DNA from: Chitinophagales bacterium | Lineage (GTDB): Bacteria > Bacteroidota > Bacteroidia > Chitinophagales > Saprospiraceae | Assembly (NCBI GenBank): GCA_013299105.1 | Contig: JAAFJY010000036.1 | Span: forward strand, 23,276-87,275 | Direction of reading: 5' to 3' | Length of the DNA: 64,000 nt | In this document: positions 54,501-61,692 of the stretch, piece by piece | How the letters are laid out: each line of letters begins with the position of its first letter | How positions within the stretch are numbered: position 1 is the first letter of the stretch | Translations under genes and position numbers: made by a program | The notes under the pieces: model-generated | The model's input: only the letters and a program-made list of their open reading frames with translations | What the model was told of the DNA's origin: nothing | The model's database searches: none

Positions 54501-56336
54501 ACCCGCTGTTGACCATTTAAAACGTGGCTGAAAAAGATTTTGACTACCTGCCACACTCATGGTGACGGTTTTGCGGCTGCAATCCAGTTTGTTCAAATCG
54601 CCGATGATTGGAATAGGTTTGAGCGTGTCCGAGCGGATGTCGATGCGAACCCTGCGAGCGCACAAGCCCCGACGGGTGATGGCTTGCAAAAAATAAGTAC
54701 CCGCTCGGGTCACTAGAAATTGTGCTGAATCTTTGCCAATTGGATTCCCATTGCTTTCTTCCCAACGGTAAATGACGGCCCCTCTGGGCTCTGATAAGCT
54801 TCCGTCGAGCGTTACTGAGCGGCGGGTACAAGTAATGGTAGAATCCGAGGCGCGAATGACGGGGTTTACCCGAATGACATCAATAGTAACACGCACAATA
54901 CTGTCGCAACCATTGGCATTTTTCAAGGGGACATCGAAAACGCCCGCTGTACTGAAAGTTTGTCCGCCAAATCGAGCTGTGCGGCCTGGGCAAATGGCGA
55001 TAGTAGTATCAGTCTGCCTAGGTGCGGGTCTAACGCTCAAATTTAAGGTAACGATGCTGTCACAACCCGACCGTGCCTGGAGTTTTTCGGTAAAAACACC
55101 TGCGGTTTTCAAGGTGCGGGTCCCAAAACGCAAAGAATCGCCAGAACAAATCGTCTGGCTGGCGTTGGTTCTTTTGGTGCTGTTGACACGGAGGTTGACG
55201 ATGACCAAGCTGTCGCAACGCACTGGATTGGCAAAATTGATCCGGTAACGCCCAGTTTGTTTCAATACCCGCCCATTGACTACCAGGGAGTCGCCTTCAC
55301 ATATGTTGCGCAAGGGCAAAACGGTGGAGTCCGTGCGCGGAGCGATGTTGACATTGATGCAGGTAGGGGTCATTTCGCCACAAAAAGGAGCCGTTTCTAG
55401 CTTCAAGCGCTCTCGAAGGGTGTCGAGCCTGAGATTGGTGCTGATCAAAGGCCTCAGTTTGGCCGAATCCCGGCGGGCGAATGACAATCCACATACTTGG
55501 TAATTGCCAGGACTCAAGCTGCGCAAGTCGGCCAAACTGTCGAATTTGAACAAAGTCACGCCTCGGCCAATGGCATAAGTGTAGCGATAACGGGTGGAAT
55601 CGGCTTTGGGGACCGAAAAAGTTGGGCTTGGTCGAAGGTTTAAGTCTTCGTCGCCTTCGCAAACGGCTACGGTTCTAGGGGCTAGGTCACCAGCTTCGGC
55701 AAAGCAACATTTTTGGCCCCGACGGTCACAAAACAGGATATTGAGTGAGATCAAACGCCCATTGGATTCTACTTTTGTGGGATTGGTCAATAGAATGAGT
55801 TTCCAGGTCCCATTTACGGGGCCGCGATTAAAATCGCCCAAACAACCCTTGAAAGGATAATAGGAACCACGATAAGTACTGGCTCCAAAGGGGTTGGTAC
55901 TGTTGTTCCATTGGGACTGAAGCCCTGGATCGGGCTGGGCGGTGACGCTACAAGGCACGAAATTTACTTGCCAGCGCCCAAAAAGGGTAGGAGGGGCAGC
56001 GGTGGCATTGGGACCAATCAATTGTACCCTTTGTCCGGCGGGTGAAACCAACCAAAGTTCAAAATTACCTACTGAATTGTGGCGAAAGTCGATGCCCACC
56101 CCACAGACCCCCTGGCCTGCACTGCCCAAGGTGTTGTTGATGACGTCAAAAACCTGGAAATTATAGACAGTGGAGTCGACGTTGTATGGGATGACAAGTG
56201 GTGTTTCAATGGGGCAGTTTTGCGAATTGCCTTTTTGAGGAATCAATAAACTTCCAAAGCATACCAAAAGCAAGCTAGCAAAAAACTGACTAAAAAGCCG
56301 ATGTGACAAATACAATGTAGCGTTGTTGATGTTCAT
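48573..56336 (-). CDS. Giant T9SS type B surface protein with about 22 Ig/PKD-like repeats
   Basis: A 2587-residue protein. A signal peptide (FSQFFASLLLVCFGSLLIP) is followed by a proprotein-convertase P-like domain (about 40-225, GVGIDFRHNSVGNFELWLVS), three 47-residue repeats of the IC.GDSL...GCDSIV type (about 340-485), then about 22 repeats of roughly 84 residues (about 490-2330), each with an early TC/NC cysteine, a Y.W strand, a PG.Y or AG.Y turn and an NGC end. A SprB-like repeat (about 2335-2405), an Ig-like part and a CHU_C gliding-motility C-terminal domain (VFSPNGDNVNDKL, VYDRWGNQLFEQRDF, WDGTYRGKMMNPGAYVYYAE) close it. It should be exported by type IX secretion and act as adhesin or surface filament. 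Single gene on this strand. Confidence 0.93.
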   Translation of the reverse strand: MNINNATLYLSHRLFSQFFASLLLVCFGSLLIPQKGNSQNCPIETPLVIPYNVDSTVYNFQVFDVINNTLGSAGQGVCGVGIDFRHNSVGNFELWLVSPAGQRVQLIGPNATAAPPTLFGRWQVNFVPCSVTAQPDPGLQSQWNNSTNPFGASTYRGSYYPFKGCLGDFNRGPVNGTWKLILLTNPTKVESNGRLISLNILFCDRRGQKCCFAEAGDLAPRTVAVCEGDEDLNLRPSPTFSVPKADSTRYRYTYAIGRGVTLFKFDSLADLRSLSPGNYQVCGLSFARRDSAKLRPLISTNLRLDTLRERLKLETAPFCGEMTPTCINVNIAPRTDSTVLPLRNICEGDSLVVNGRVLKQTGRYRINFANPVRCDSLVIVNLRVNSTKRTNASQTICSGDSLRFGTRTLKTAGVFTEKLQARSGCDSIVTLNLSVRPAPRQTDTTIAICPGRTARFGGQTFSTAGVFDVPLKNANGCDSIVRVTIDVIRVNPVIRASDSTITCTRRSVTLDGSLSEPRGAVIYRWEESNGNPIGKDSAQFLVTRAGTYFLQAITRRGLCARRVRIDIRSDTLKPIPIIGDLNKLDCSRKTVTMSVAGSQNLFQPRFKWSTAGGKIEGADTLSTVTVSRGGNYSVRITNGRNGCSETAFPSVQQDTLKPVANAGAGGLLTCSQPNLRLDGTGSSTGPDYDYFWVGNANQVLGSPNSLQPEITQPGVYQLRVLDTNNGCSALDTVTVKTDSARISVRIDPPGSFNCQVKSLTLRSRVQTNGRPVSINWSALNGGILTGPLNQATVDINRPGTYVVEATDQISGCRVNASVQIRDTSTAIKVVIAKPKDLNCFEPGVEVDATGSSVGRGVVYQWVSLNGGRIEGPSNQLKLKVVSQGNFKLIIRDTLTRCRDSAVVTVNNDATYPKSDVDIALDILTCQRTRLRINGLNSSGGADYEYKWTGPCIIGSSSTPIATVSCAGNYVLEVRNKTNGCSSRDSATILSNQVKPRLLASEPQVIDCTHPTPTLSAKLDSAGAQFISIKWTGPGIVGTDTTLNIKVNKPGQYLARAVNRQNGCSSEAPIDVTIDTATITANAGLDSALTCIRTQRILGGNGNSSSERIIYRWTTRNGAFQARSDTSLQAIGIKSGTYRLEVKDTVNGCFARDSVVLVDQQKGPRANITQPLQLSCARTSIQLDARNSEQGPGIRYAWRGACPFSDSTSLLQQVTCEGNYILRGFNANTGCQSLDTILVQKDPETPRAVVNANTADINCTAGVAILSARGSRGGTLRWIRNGQVVGTDSTLQVREAGTYGLVIDNTRLGCKDSASVVVSKACKPTASLTGPTILSCKQDVIRLNGSASTFNPAIRYRWLAPGPGCIATDSTLPSVTVRCAGVYQLIVQNIVANESDTAVITLRENKNIPIANAGPGDTLSCSQPNANLNGSSSSVGPNIQYNWLDDQGNIISRNNQVNVSAPGTYALEVRDTSSGCLAQDQVTIAKDQSFPAIAFSRPQQPCNQDTFVFRTVITPASAPYRFSWTGPAIVRNADSLNVVLRGPGQYIFEVVNTQNNCTVKDTVEITAAANCAPCLSANVAPAKITCTVSQVRLPANLCRPCRTCSVNWTTSNGRFVSRTDTLQPLVDQPGDYLLTVTDSAGVSTTLNVQVLEDQEPPQQPRVRDGNLTCSILQLPLPTPDSTESNPVRFRWQTGNGVITTGPIRNTFFANAVGNYSLTTTNVNNGCQSVLNIRIGKDSIPPNANAGRDLELDCFSQRLTLNGNQSSLGPGISYAWEAINGGRIVSGSNSLNPVINAMGQYVIIVRDARNDCTARDTMRVLPNSDRPAIQLIPDAALNCRDTALTLLGNAPTTGNFSFNWYALGERGDTTTRTRSRDLRVRKAGNYIFEITDLRNGCNSSTRTTVKIDTIRPMIDAGIGDTLNCRETSIPLKPSVFTGHAGIRFKWTNRPGSSISNDTLLAARALNPGMYFLTATDPLNFCSTVDSVRIFADNNLVQINLQRDTILNCSPRQIQLQAGVSPNSNNLQFRWTTTGGRIVQGNTRLDPQIDRPGIYTLEVTNPSNGCRSQAQIEVKDQTLRPKATIGGKNILTCREPMIALQGKNSVSPFNRTLRYFWLPLETNGRLQGSPANDSALVSAAGTYRLIVTDPLTGCQDSTQINVRADIDQPKVSISAPGSINCQQNTVRLDAGNSASGPNIRYAWFGSDGRALPDTTRSANVTQLGTYRLRITNSFSACSASDSVTVVRDTTAPKPRIRALDVFDCNITVIDLEAGGSQGSNLQYRWTTTNGRIIGPSNGAIIKAGTAGTYRLELTDGKNGCRARDSIVIDNAVQGIQNVIFSLKQPGCGPGKRGELRIDAIQGGRAPYQILLNNQAVGPNNTFGNLGPGEYTLQINYPGGCGWSQKIILNTPKAPDLELGPNREIKLGDSVLVKPIRISDSIALYQWASPLDLKRPNDTLQLLRPFKNTSLELLVIAENGCRTSDFVLITVLQNLPVYVPTVFSPNGDNVNDKLTLFTTKQIKKVLILRVYDRWGNQLFEQRDFQPNDPNQGWDGTYRGKMMNPGAYVYYAEIELPDGNREMIKGEAGLMR

Positions 56337-56675
56337 GTGGACCCCCTGTTACCATCTTTTCCCGCTTTCTTAACGTTGTGCTAGTGAACTAAGTTATGTG
56401 GGAAAAGGCATTTTGAATGCATTGTTTTTTTGAGCATTGGTTTCAAAACAACAACGCGATGATTATTGGGGGACTAGAAGGAGTAGTTGAAAATACTATC
56501 CCTTAAAATCAAGGGTATTACAGGTTGGAGAAGATGAGTTGAACCTGGATCATGGAGGTGTAAAAAAACAATTTTTCGCCATAAAACTACCTAATTTTTT
56601 ACAAATAGGGTCAATTTTTTACCATTTTGATGATAAGATTTTGGACTTGGTGTTTTTCACAACAAAACCTGGGTA

Positions 56676-56683
56676 TATTTTTG
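56676..56683 (+). promoter_or_regulatory. Candidate -7 element upstream of the beta-barrel gene
   Basis: TATTTTTG matches TAnnTTTG, with TTTT 19 bases upstream. It lies about 80 bases before the ATG at 56762. The remaining gap (56337-56675) is AT-rich and I see no gene and no clear promoter for the giant leftward gene in it. Confidence 0.3.
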
Positions 56684-56761
56684 GATACTATAAACTATGT
56701 TCTTTTACCTTCGTTTTTTGATCTGTACAACTGAAAATCCGACTGTTCACTACAAAAAAAT

Positions 56762-57352
56762 ATGCTTGTGAAAAAACTGTTTTTCTTTTTTTGCCTTTGC
56801 CTCTGTATTGGCCAAATAAATGCGCAAATCCGCCCCGGTCAATCCCAAGAAGAGCGGACCAAGACCCGTAGCTCGCAGGAAAAGCGCTATTGGTTTGGCG
56901 GCAGCGTGCCCCTGAGTTTGGGATTGTTTGGTGGTACGCAATTGCAACTTGGAGCCAGCCCAATGCTTGGATACAAGCTCACTCCACAACTTTCACTAGG
57001 ACCTAGGGTTGGGTTTTTGTACAATTTTTTCTCAGCTCGCACCAGCAATGGTACTGTCGACCGTGCGCAACCAATCAATTGGCACGCTGGAGTTTTTGCG
57101 CGCTACAAAGCTTTCCGCAGCATCTTTTTTCAAGCGGAATATGAGTTTGAAAACCAGGCTCAAGTCTTCAACAACGGTAATCAATTGGAGGTTTTTCGCA
57201 TCAACCAAAGTAATACTTTCATCGGTGCGGGCTTGAGCCAAGGGCAAGGAGTGTTCAAAAGTGAGATCATGATTTTGTATAACCTGACACCTAACGCCAA
57301 TTCGCTGGTATCGCCCTTGGTGCCTCGTTTTGGTTTGAGCTGGCATTTTTGA
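56762..57352 (+). CDS. Small outer-membrane beta-barrel protein, unassigned family
   Basis: A 196-residue exported protein with a signal peptide MLVKKLFFFFCLCLCIGQ ending near INAQ. After a short charged segment (RPGQSQEERTKTRSSQEKR) the sequence is a series of alternating strands: YWFGGSVPLSLGLFGGTQ, LQLGASPMLGYKLTPQLSLG, PRVGFLYNFFSA, NWHAGVFARYKAF, IFFQAEYEFENQ, TFIGAGLSQGQG and a terminal strand VPRFGLSWHF with the C-terminal phenylalanine typical of outer-membrane barrels. Function is unknown. It is followed 48 bases later by the TPR-type gene, perhaps in one transcript. Confidence 0.85.
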   Translation: MLVKKLFFFFCLCLCIGQINAQIRPGQSQEERTKTRSSQEKRYWFGGSVPLSLGLFGGTQLQLGASPMLGYKLTPQLSLGPRVGFLYNFFSARTSNGTVDRAQPINWHAGVFARYKAFRSIFFQAEYEFENQAQVFNNGNQLEVFRINQSNTFIGAGLSQGQGVFKSEIMILYNLTPNANSLVSPLVPRFGLSWHF

Positions 57353-57400
57353 TGAACAAAGCGCTTGCTTCTTCGTTTTTGTTCAAAACCTGTAAATCCT

Positions 57401-58009
57401 ATGCAGTACCACAAATTTACACTTGGAAAAACGATTATTGAATTTCATAACAATTGGTTGGGAGAAGAGACGGTGATCGTTAATGGCAAACAGGTTTCCA
57501 AGAAGTCGTCGATTATGGGGATCACTCACCCATTCGAAGTATATGAAAAGGGCATGGACGTCATGTACGAGTTGACTTCCGAAATGCTGAATGATGGGAG
57601 TGTAGTATTGCACTTGCGAAGGAACGGAAAACTCATTGAAGGAAATGTACCGCTCAAATACGGCTCTAAGCCTAAACCACCAGGCTTGAAAGCCAAAAAA
57701 GAAGGCATTACTAAGCTAAATGCCTTCGCGGTGGAAGAAGCTATTCCCTTTTTCGAAGAAGCCATTAGTAAAGATAAAAATGATGCCGAGGCTTATTTTC
57801 ACTTAGCTTGTGCTTATTCTATCCTTGAAAAACCTGCCGAAGGCTTTGAAGCGCTAAAAGAAGCCTTGAAAATTGGGCTGCCTAATCGAGAAGCCATTCT
57901 CGACCACGACATGCTGGCTTTTTTGCGGATGCACGATGATTTTGAGGCATTTTGGGAGAAGCACAGTGAAAAAAAGAAAGAGAAGAAAAAGAAAAGTGAG
58001 AAAAAGTAA
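57401..58009 (+). CDS. TPR-type protein with beta-rich N-terminal domain, intact copy
   Basis: A 202-residue protein with no signal peptide. ATG 57401 (MQYHKFTLGKTIIEFHNNW) is preferred to the open frame from 57365 because the tandem copy starts at the same point. Residues 1-90 form a beta-rich domain with FHNNWLGEETVIVNGKQV and SSIMGITHPFEVYEKG; I do not recognise it with certainty, though it resembles small sandwich domains with a W.GEE.V.VNGK pattern. Residues 110-185 look like two TPR helix pairs (AIPFFEEAISKDKNDAEAYF, HLACAYSILEKPAEGFEAL). It ends in a lysine/glutamate tail. A tandem copy follows 25 bases later. Function unknown. Confidence 0.8.
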   Translation: MQYHKFTLGKTIIEFHNNWLGEETVIVNGKQVSKKSSIMGITHPFEVYEKGMDVMYELTSEMLNDGSVVLHLRRNGKLIEGNVPLKYGSKPKPPGLKAKKEGITKLNAFAVEEAIPFFEEAISKDKNDAEAYFHLACAYSILEKPAEGFEALKEALKIGLPNREAILDHDMLAFLRMHDDFEAFWEKHSEKKKEKKKKSEKK

Positions 58010-58034
58010 CATCTTTGGGAAATGCTGAAACCCA

Positions 58035-58625
58035 ATGTATTACCACAAGTACGTCTCCGGCAAATATGACATGGAGTTCTATGTCAATGAGTATGGACAA
58101 GAAACCGTAATTGTCAATGGCCTGAAAGTATCCAAGCAATTCTCTTTTATGGGCAACACCCATCGGTTCAAGGTTTATGAACATGGTGAGGATGTACTTT
58201 ATACTTTTATTGCCAGGTTCAGGAATGATGGGAAGCTGATTCTGAGGATTTACAGGAACAGAAAATACACGGAAAGGATCGCGGTTGGATCGGGGAATAA
58301 GCCCAAATCATTGACTTCAAAGCTCAAAAGAGAGGGCATCAAAAAATTGCATGCTTATGAAGTTGAAGCTGCATCATTGCTGCTCGAAGAAGCTGCAAAA
58401 TATGACTAAGACGATGCAGAAGTATTCCTTCACTTGGCATGTGCTTATGCGCTTTTGGAAAAAAGTGAAGAAGCATTCAATGCCCTTTCACAAGCCCTTA
58501 AAAAAGGTTACCCCCACATGGATACCATCCTGAGCCATGAAATGCTTGCCTTCTTGCGTGTACACGATGATTTTCAGGCTTTTTGGCACGAGCACGTAGG
58601 TTTGGGGGAAGAAGAGAAAGGGTGA
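58035..58625 (+). pseudogene. Tandem copy of the TPR-type gene, interrupted by one in-frame stop
   Basis: The frame from ATG 58035 (MYYHKYVSGKYDMEFYVNEY) runs 124 codons to a TAA at 58407-58409. The same frame continues without shift to a TGA at 58623-58625, and the continuation DDAEVFLHLACAYALLEKSE lines up with NDAEAYFHLACAYSILEKPA of the intact copy, up to MLAFLRVHDDFQAFWHEH. The TAA falls where the first copy has a lysine (SKDKNDAE against AKYD-stop-DDAE), so one base change (for example AAA to TAA) explains it. Either a recent nonsense mutation or a sequencing error; the remaining frame shows no other damage. Residues before the stop would still give an N-terminal domain protein. Confidence 0.8.
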
Positions 58626-59336
58626 TTACTCGTTCAAAGCCCAGTTGTACTCCATAAAACTCAACTTGGCCTGGGCATTAATCTTGGAACTGCTGTATTT
58701 GTTCAAAAAATCGACCAGCTTGCCAAAATCGGCAGCATACCAATCAAATATCTTTGACACTTCGATTTTGTCAGCTCCTAGTTTGTTGAAAGCAGGGTTG
58801 TTGATGAATTTTTTGGCCAAGGCATCCAGGTTGCTGTTCAGGTTAGCGGCTGTAAATGCTTGATTGAGCAATGGCGGGCAAGAACGTGCAGCGCAATTTA
58901 CGGCAAAGTGAATGCGGGCGTCCTTGAATTGGGGCCGCAAGATGTCGTTTTCGATGTTGTTGAGCGAATAGGTTTTTTCACCCAATTTGATCCATTTCAC
59001 ATCCCAGGGTTTGCCTTTGTGCAACTTGGTGATACTGCTGAGCGGGTAATTATCGAGGATCAGTTTTATGGTAAAAGCATTATAGGCGTTGATCCAATAT
59101 GCCATCTGCTCTTCTTTGCTCCAGGCACTTTCAGGATGGTTTTTGGCCAACAACGTAGTATATTCGTTTAGTTTTGCTGCTTCAGTTTTCAAGCCTTTGT
59201 AGTTAACCTTTCCAGTGGTGCTGACGTATTTTTTGAGTAGCGCATCCAATACTTCATGGCTGGGGGTGGCTGCATTGACCTGAATAAAAGCCAACAATAG
59301 CAATAGTGTGATGGTGTTTTTCAGAAGCTTGGTCAT
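58626..59336 (-). CDS. Exported DUF547 protein
   Basis: A 236-residue protein with a signal peptide (LLKNTITLLLLLAFIQVNA). The rest matches DUF547: VNYKGLKTEAAKLNEYTTLL, MAYWINAYNAFTIKLILDNY, GEKTYSLNNIENDILRPQFK, RIHFAVNCAARSCPPLLNQA and a late IFDWYAADFG. The conserved histidine and cysteines in HFAVNCAARSCPPL look like a catalytic or metal site of a transglutaminase-related fold, which is how the family is often described; activity is unproved. Its stop codon directly abuts the stop of the convergent TPR-type copy. Upstream lies a 17-base tandem repeat. Confidence 0.92.
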   Translation of the reverse strand: MTKLLKNTITLLLLLAFIQVNAATPSHEVLDALLKKYVSTTGKVNYKGLKTEAAKLNEYTTLLAKNHPESAWSKEEQMAYWINAYNAFTIKLILDNYPLSSITKLHKGKPWDVKWIKLGEKTYSLNNIENDILRPQFKDARIHFAVNCAARSCPPLLNQAFTAANLNSNLDALAKKFINNPAFNKLGADKIEVSKIFDWYAADFGKLVDFLNKYSSSKINAQAKLSFMEYNWALNE

Positions 59337-59360
59337 GTTTTTTGGTTTGGATTGCAGTGA

Positions 59361-59411
59361 TTTAACTGTTTTGACAGTTTAACAATTTTGACAGTTTAAC
59401 TGTTTTGACGC
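59361..59411. repeat. 17-base tandem repeat, three units
   Basis: TTTAACTGTTTTGACAG, TTTAACAATTTTGACAG and TTTAACTGTTTTGACGC follow one another exactly. The units contain the partial inverted pair AACTGT/ACAGTT. They lie in the divergent gap between the DUF547 gene and the polysaccharide export genes. Confidence 0.85.
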
Positions 59412-59519
59412 AATACTTGTTGCAATGCCACAATTTTGATTGTCCAGATGCGGACATAAATTGGAAAAAAACTTCCTCAAAGTCTCTTTTGCGAACGAAG
59501 CAAAATTGCCAATAAATGC

Positions 59520-59527
59520 TAAATTTG
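59520..59527 (+). promoter_or_regulatory. Candidate -7 element of the polysaccharide export operon
   Basis: TAAATTTG, a perfect TAnnTTTG match, 22 bases before the GTG start at 59550. No clear -33 element was found at the right distance. The short leader supports the choice of the GTG start. Confidence 0.35.
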
Positions 59528-59549
59528 CGCTGCTTTTGGAGAAACCAAG

Positions 59550-60401
59550 GTGCGAAAGTCCTATAAAGTGAACGAAGCGAGGAAAAAGATCGTCATTGAG
59601 CCCAACAAAAGTGTCAAAGATTACTGGCTAGACCTCTGGCGATTCCGGGAACTGTTGTACATGCTGAGTTGGCGTGACCTCAAGGTACGCTACCGCCAGA
59701 CTATGCTGGGGGTTGCATGGGCAGTACTGCGCCCCTTGCTCACTATGATTATTTTGACCTTGGTATTTAGCCGTTGGGCTGGTTTAAAACCGCCTGAAGG
59801 AGTGCCTTATCCGATTTTTGTATTTGCGGCCATGTTGCCCTGGCAGTTTTTTGCGAATGCCCTGACCGATTCCAGTGGTAGTTTGATCGCCAACGAGCGA
59901 ATGGTGACGAAGGTCTATTTTCCCAGGATGATCGTACCGCTCAGTTCAGTATTCACGGCGATGGTGGATTTTGCCATCAATCTGGTGTTGCTGTTTGGAT
60001 TGATGGCTTACTACCAATTTGTGCCGAGTTGGAATGTGATTTTTATCCCAATTTTTGGTTTCTGGGCTTTTTTGGTGGCAGTTGGATCGGGCTTATTTTT
60101 CTCCTCACTCAACATCCAATTTCGTGACTTTCGCCAAATTGTGCCTTTCATCGTGCAGTTTGGTTTGTATTTGTCGCCTGTGGGATATCCGACAACCAAG
60201 GTAAGTGAAGCGATGCGCCCATTTTTTGCCCTCAATCCAATGGTTGGGGTCATTGATAGTTTCCGCTGGGCAGTAATCGGTGGAGATAAATTCCCACTTC
60301 AGCCCTATTGTTTGATTTCTTTTGGGGTTACATTGATCATCTTGAGCATGGGCATCCTGGTTTTTCGCAGCATGGAGCGCAGTTTTGCTGATATCATATA
60401 A
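59550..60401 (+). CDS. wzm: ABC-2 type polysaccharide export permease
   Basis: A 283-residue inner-membrane permease of the Wzm/TagG type that, with the following ATPase, moves undecaprenyl-linked O-polysaccharide or a similar glycan across the inner membrane. The start is a GTG at 59550 (read as MRKSYKVNEARKKIVIEPNK); the next ATG is 35 codons in, inside the conserved region. Family marks are WRFRELLYMLSWRDLKVRYR, QTMLGVAWAVLRPLLTMII, FVFAAMLPWQFFANALTDSS, MVTKVYFPRMIVPLSSV and LNPMVGVIDSFRWAVIG, with six hydrophobic segments. The partner ATPase gene follows four bases after its stop. Confidence 0.94.
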   Translation: MRKSYKVNEARKKIVIEPNKSVKDYWLDLWRFRELLYMLSWRDLKVRYRQTMLGVAWAVLRPLLTMIILTLVFSRWAGLKPPEGVPYPIFVFAAMLPWQFFANALTDSSGSLIANERMVTKVYFPRMIVPLSSVFTAMVDFAINLVLLFGLMAYYQFVPSWNVIFIPIFGFWAFLVAVGSGLFFSSLNIQFRDFRQIVPFIVQFGLYLSPVGYPTTKVSEAMRPFFALNPMVGVIDSFRWAVIGGDKFPLQPYCLISFGVTLIILSMGILVFRSMERSFADII

Positions 60402-60405
60402 AGGC

Positions 60406-61677
60406 ATGAGTGAAGTAGTGATCAAAGGCGAGGGTTTGGGTAAAAAATACATCATTGCGCACCAACAGGGGGCCAGTTACCAAACTTTTCGAGAAAAACT
60501 GGTCAAAACGGTCAAGGGCTTGCCCAAGCGTTTGCAAAACTCCAAAACGGGTGGTCCTGGAGATGCCAAAGAAGAATTTTGGTCGCTCAAAGACCTCAAT
60601 TTTGAAATCAATCAAGGCGATGTGGTGGGCATTATTGGGCGCAATGGAGCGGGAAAAAGTACCCTGCTCAAATTGATTTCGCGCATTACCGAACCTACCA
60701 CGGGCCGCCTGGAATTGACGGGCCGGGTGGCTTCCTTGCTTGAAGTGGGCACGGGTTTTCACCCTGAGCTGACGGGCCGGGAAAATATTTTCCTCAACGG
60801 CGTAATTTTTGGCATGACCCAAACTGAAATTCGTCGTAAATTTGATGAGATTGTTGATTTTAGTGGGGTGGAAAAATTCCTCGACACTCCTGTGAAGCGT
60901 TACAGCAGTGGCATGTATGTACGACTGGCCTTCGCGGTAGCCGCTCACTTGGAACCCGAAATCCTGGTGGTTGATGAAGTGCTGGCTGTAGGTGATGTGG
61001 AATTCCAAAACAAGTGCCTGGGTAAAATGAAGGACGTGAGCCAGACCGATGGCCGCACTGTGCTTTTCGTGAGTCACAATATGGGCGCAATTCAAAGTTT
61101 GTGCGACAAGGGCTTGTTTTTGGAAAAGGGTGGCCTGCGGTATTCCGGGACGATTGAAGATACTTTAGCCCAGTATTTCGACAAATCGAATAACCTTAGC
61201 CACTGGCAGGGGCAAGATGGAGAAAAAGGGCAGGTGGTCATCACCGAAACTTACGTTCAACCAGCTTCCAGTAGTGGTCAGTTTGTGAGTGGAGAGGAAC
61301 TTGAAATAGGACTTACTTTCAACGCTGAGAGCCATATTCCAGACCTCTGGTTGACCTTCACGGTCCTCAGTCCGCAAGGAAGCGAATTGATCACGGTGTT
61401 TTACAACGATTTCCGCGATATTGGGCCGATTTCTCCGGGTACTTACCAGGCAAAGTTTCGGATTCCGGCATTTACTTTGGCACCAGGTGGGTATCGATTG
61501 GAGTTTAATGTGTCTTTGCCTTTTGTGAAACAATTAAACTCCAATTTATCGAGTTTAGGTTTCGAGATACTGGGTAATCCTGATAACCAAGGGGACCGTT
61601 ATTTGTTGCGAGGGTATTCGACTTATAATTCAGTGGTTAGGCCTGATTGGTTGATCGGGTTTGAAAAGCTTGTTTAA
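60406..61677 (+). CDS. wzt: Polysaccharide export ATPase with C-terminal glycan-binding domain
   Basis: A 423-residue ABC ATPase of the Wzt type. ATG 60406 follows the permease stop by four bases; the open frame from 60385 overlaps the permease. The ATPase half has Walker A GRNGAGKSTLLKLIS, the short-type signature YSSGMYVRLAFAVAAH, Walker B ILVVDEVLAVGD and the switch histidine VSHNMGAI. Residues about 275-420 form an added beta-sandwich domain (GQVVITETYVQPASSSGQF, LWLTFTVLSPQGSELI), like the Wzt C-terminal domain that recognises the capped end of the O-chain. So a terminal modification of the glycan is likely. It leads directly into the glycosyltransferase genes. Confidence 0.94.
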   Translation: MSEVVIKGEGLGKKYIIAHQQGASYQTFREKLVKTVKGLPKRLQNSKTGGPGDAKEEFWSLKDLNFEINQGDVVGIIGRNGAGKSTLLKLISRITEPTTGRLELTGRVASLLEVGTGFHPELTGRENIFLNGVIFGMTQTEIRRKFDEIVDFSGVEKFLDTPVKRYSSGMYVRLAFAVAAHLEPEILVVDEVLAVGDVEFQNKCLGKMKDVSQTDGRTVLFVSHNMGAIQSLCDKGLFLEKGGLRYSGTIEDTLAQYFDKSNNLSHWQGQDGEKGQVVITETYVQPASSSGQFVSGEELEIGLTFNAESHIPDLWLTFTVLSPQGSELITVFYNDFRDIGPISPGTYQAKFRIPAFTLAPGGYRLEFNVSLPFVKQLNSNLSSLGFEILGNPDNQGDRYLLRGYSTYNSVVRPDWLIGFEKLV

Positions 61678-61692
61678 AATTATGTTTAGAAG

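Noticed and set aside
50000..55000. Regularly spaced similar sequences suggesting a CRISPR array
   Set aside because: They are protein repeats of about 250 bases in one long frame, diverged at DNA level and without spacers.
58407..58409. Programmed read-through or recoding of the stop in the TPR-type copy
   Set aside because: The stop is TAA, not used for selenocysteine or pyrrolysine, and no recoding signal is visible; mutation or error is simpler.
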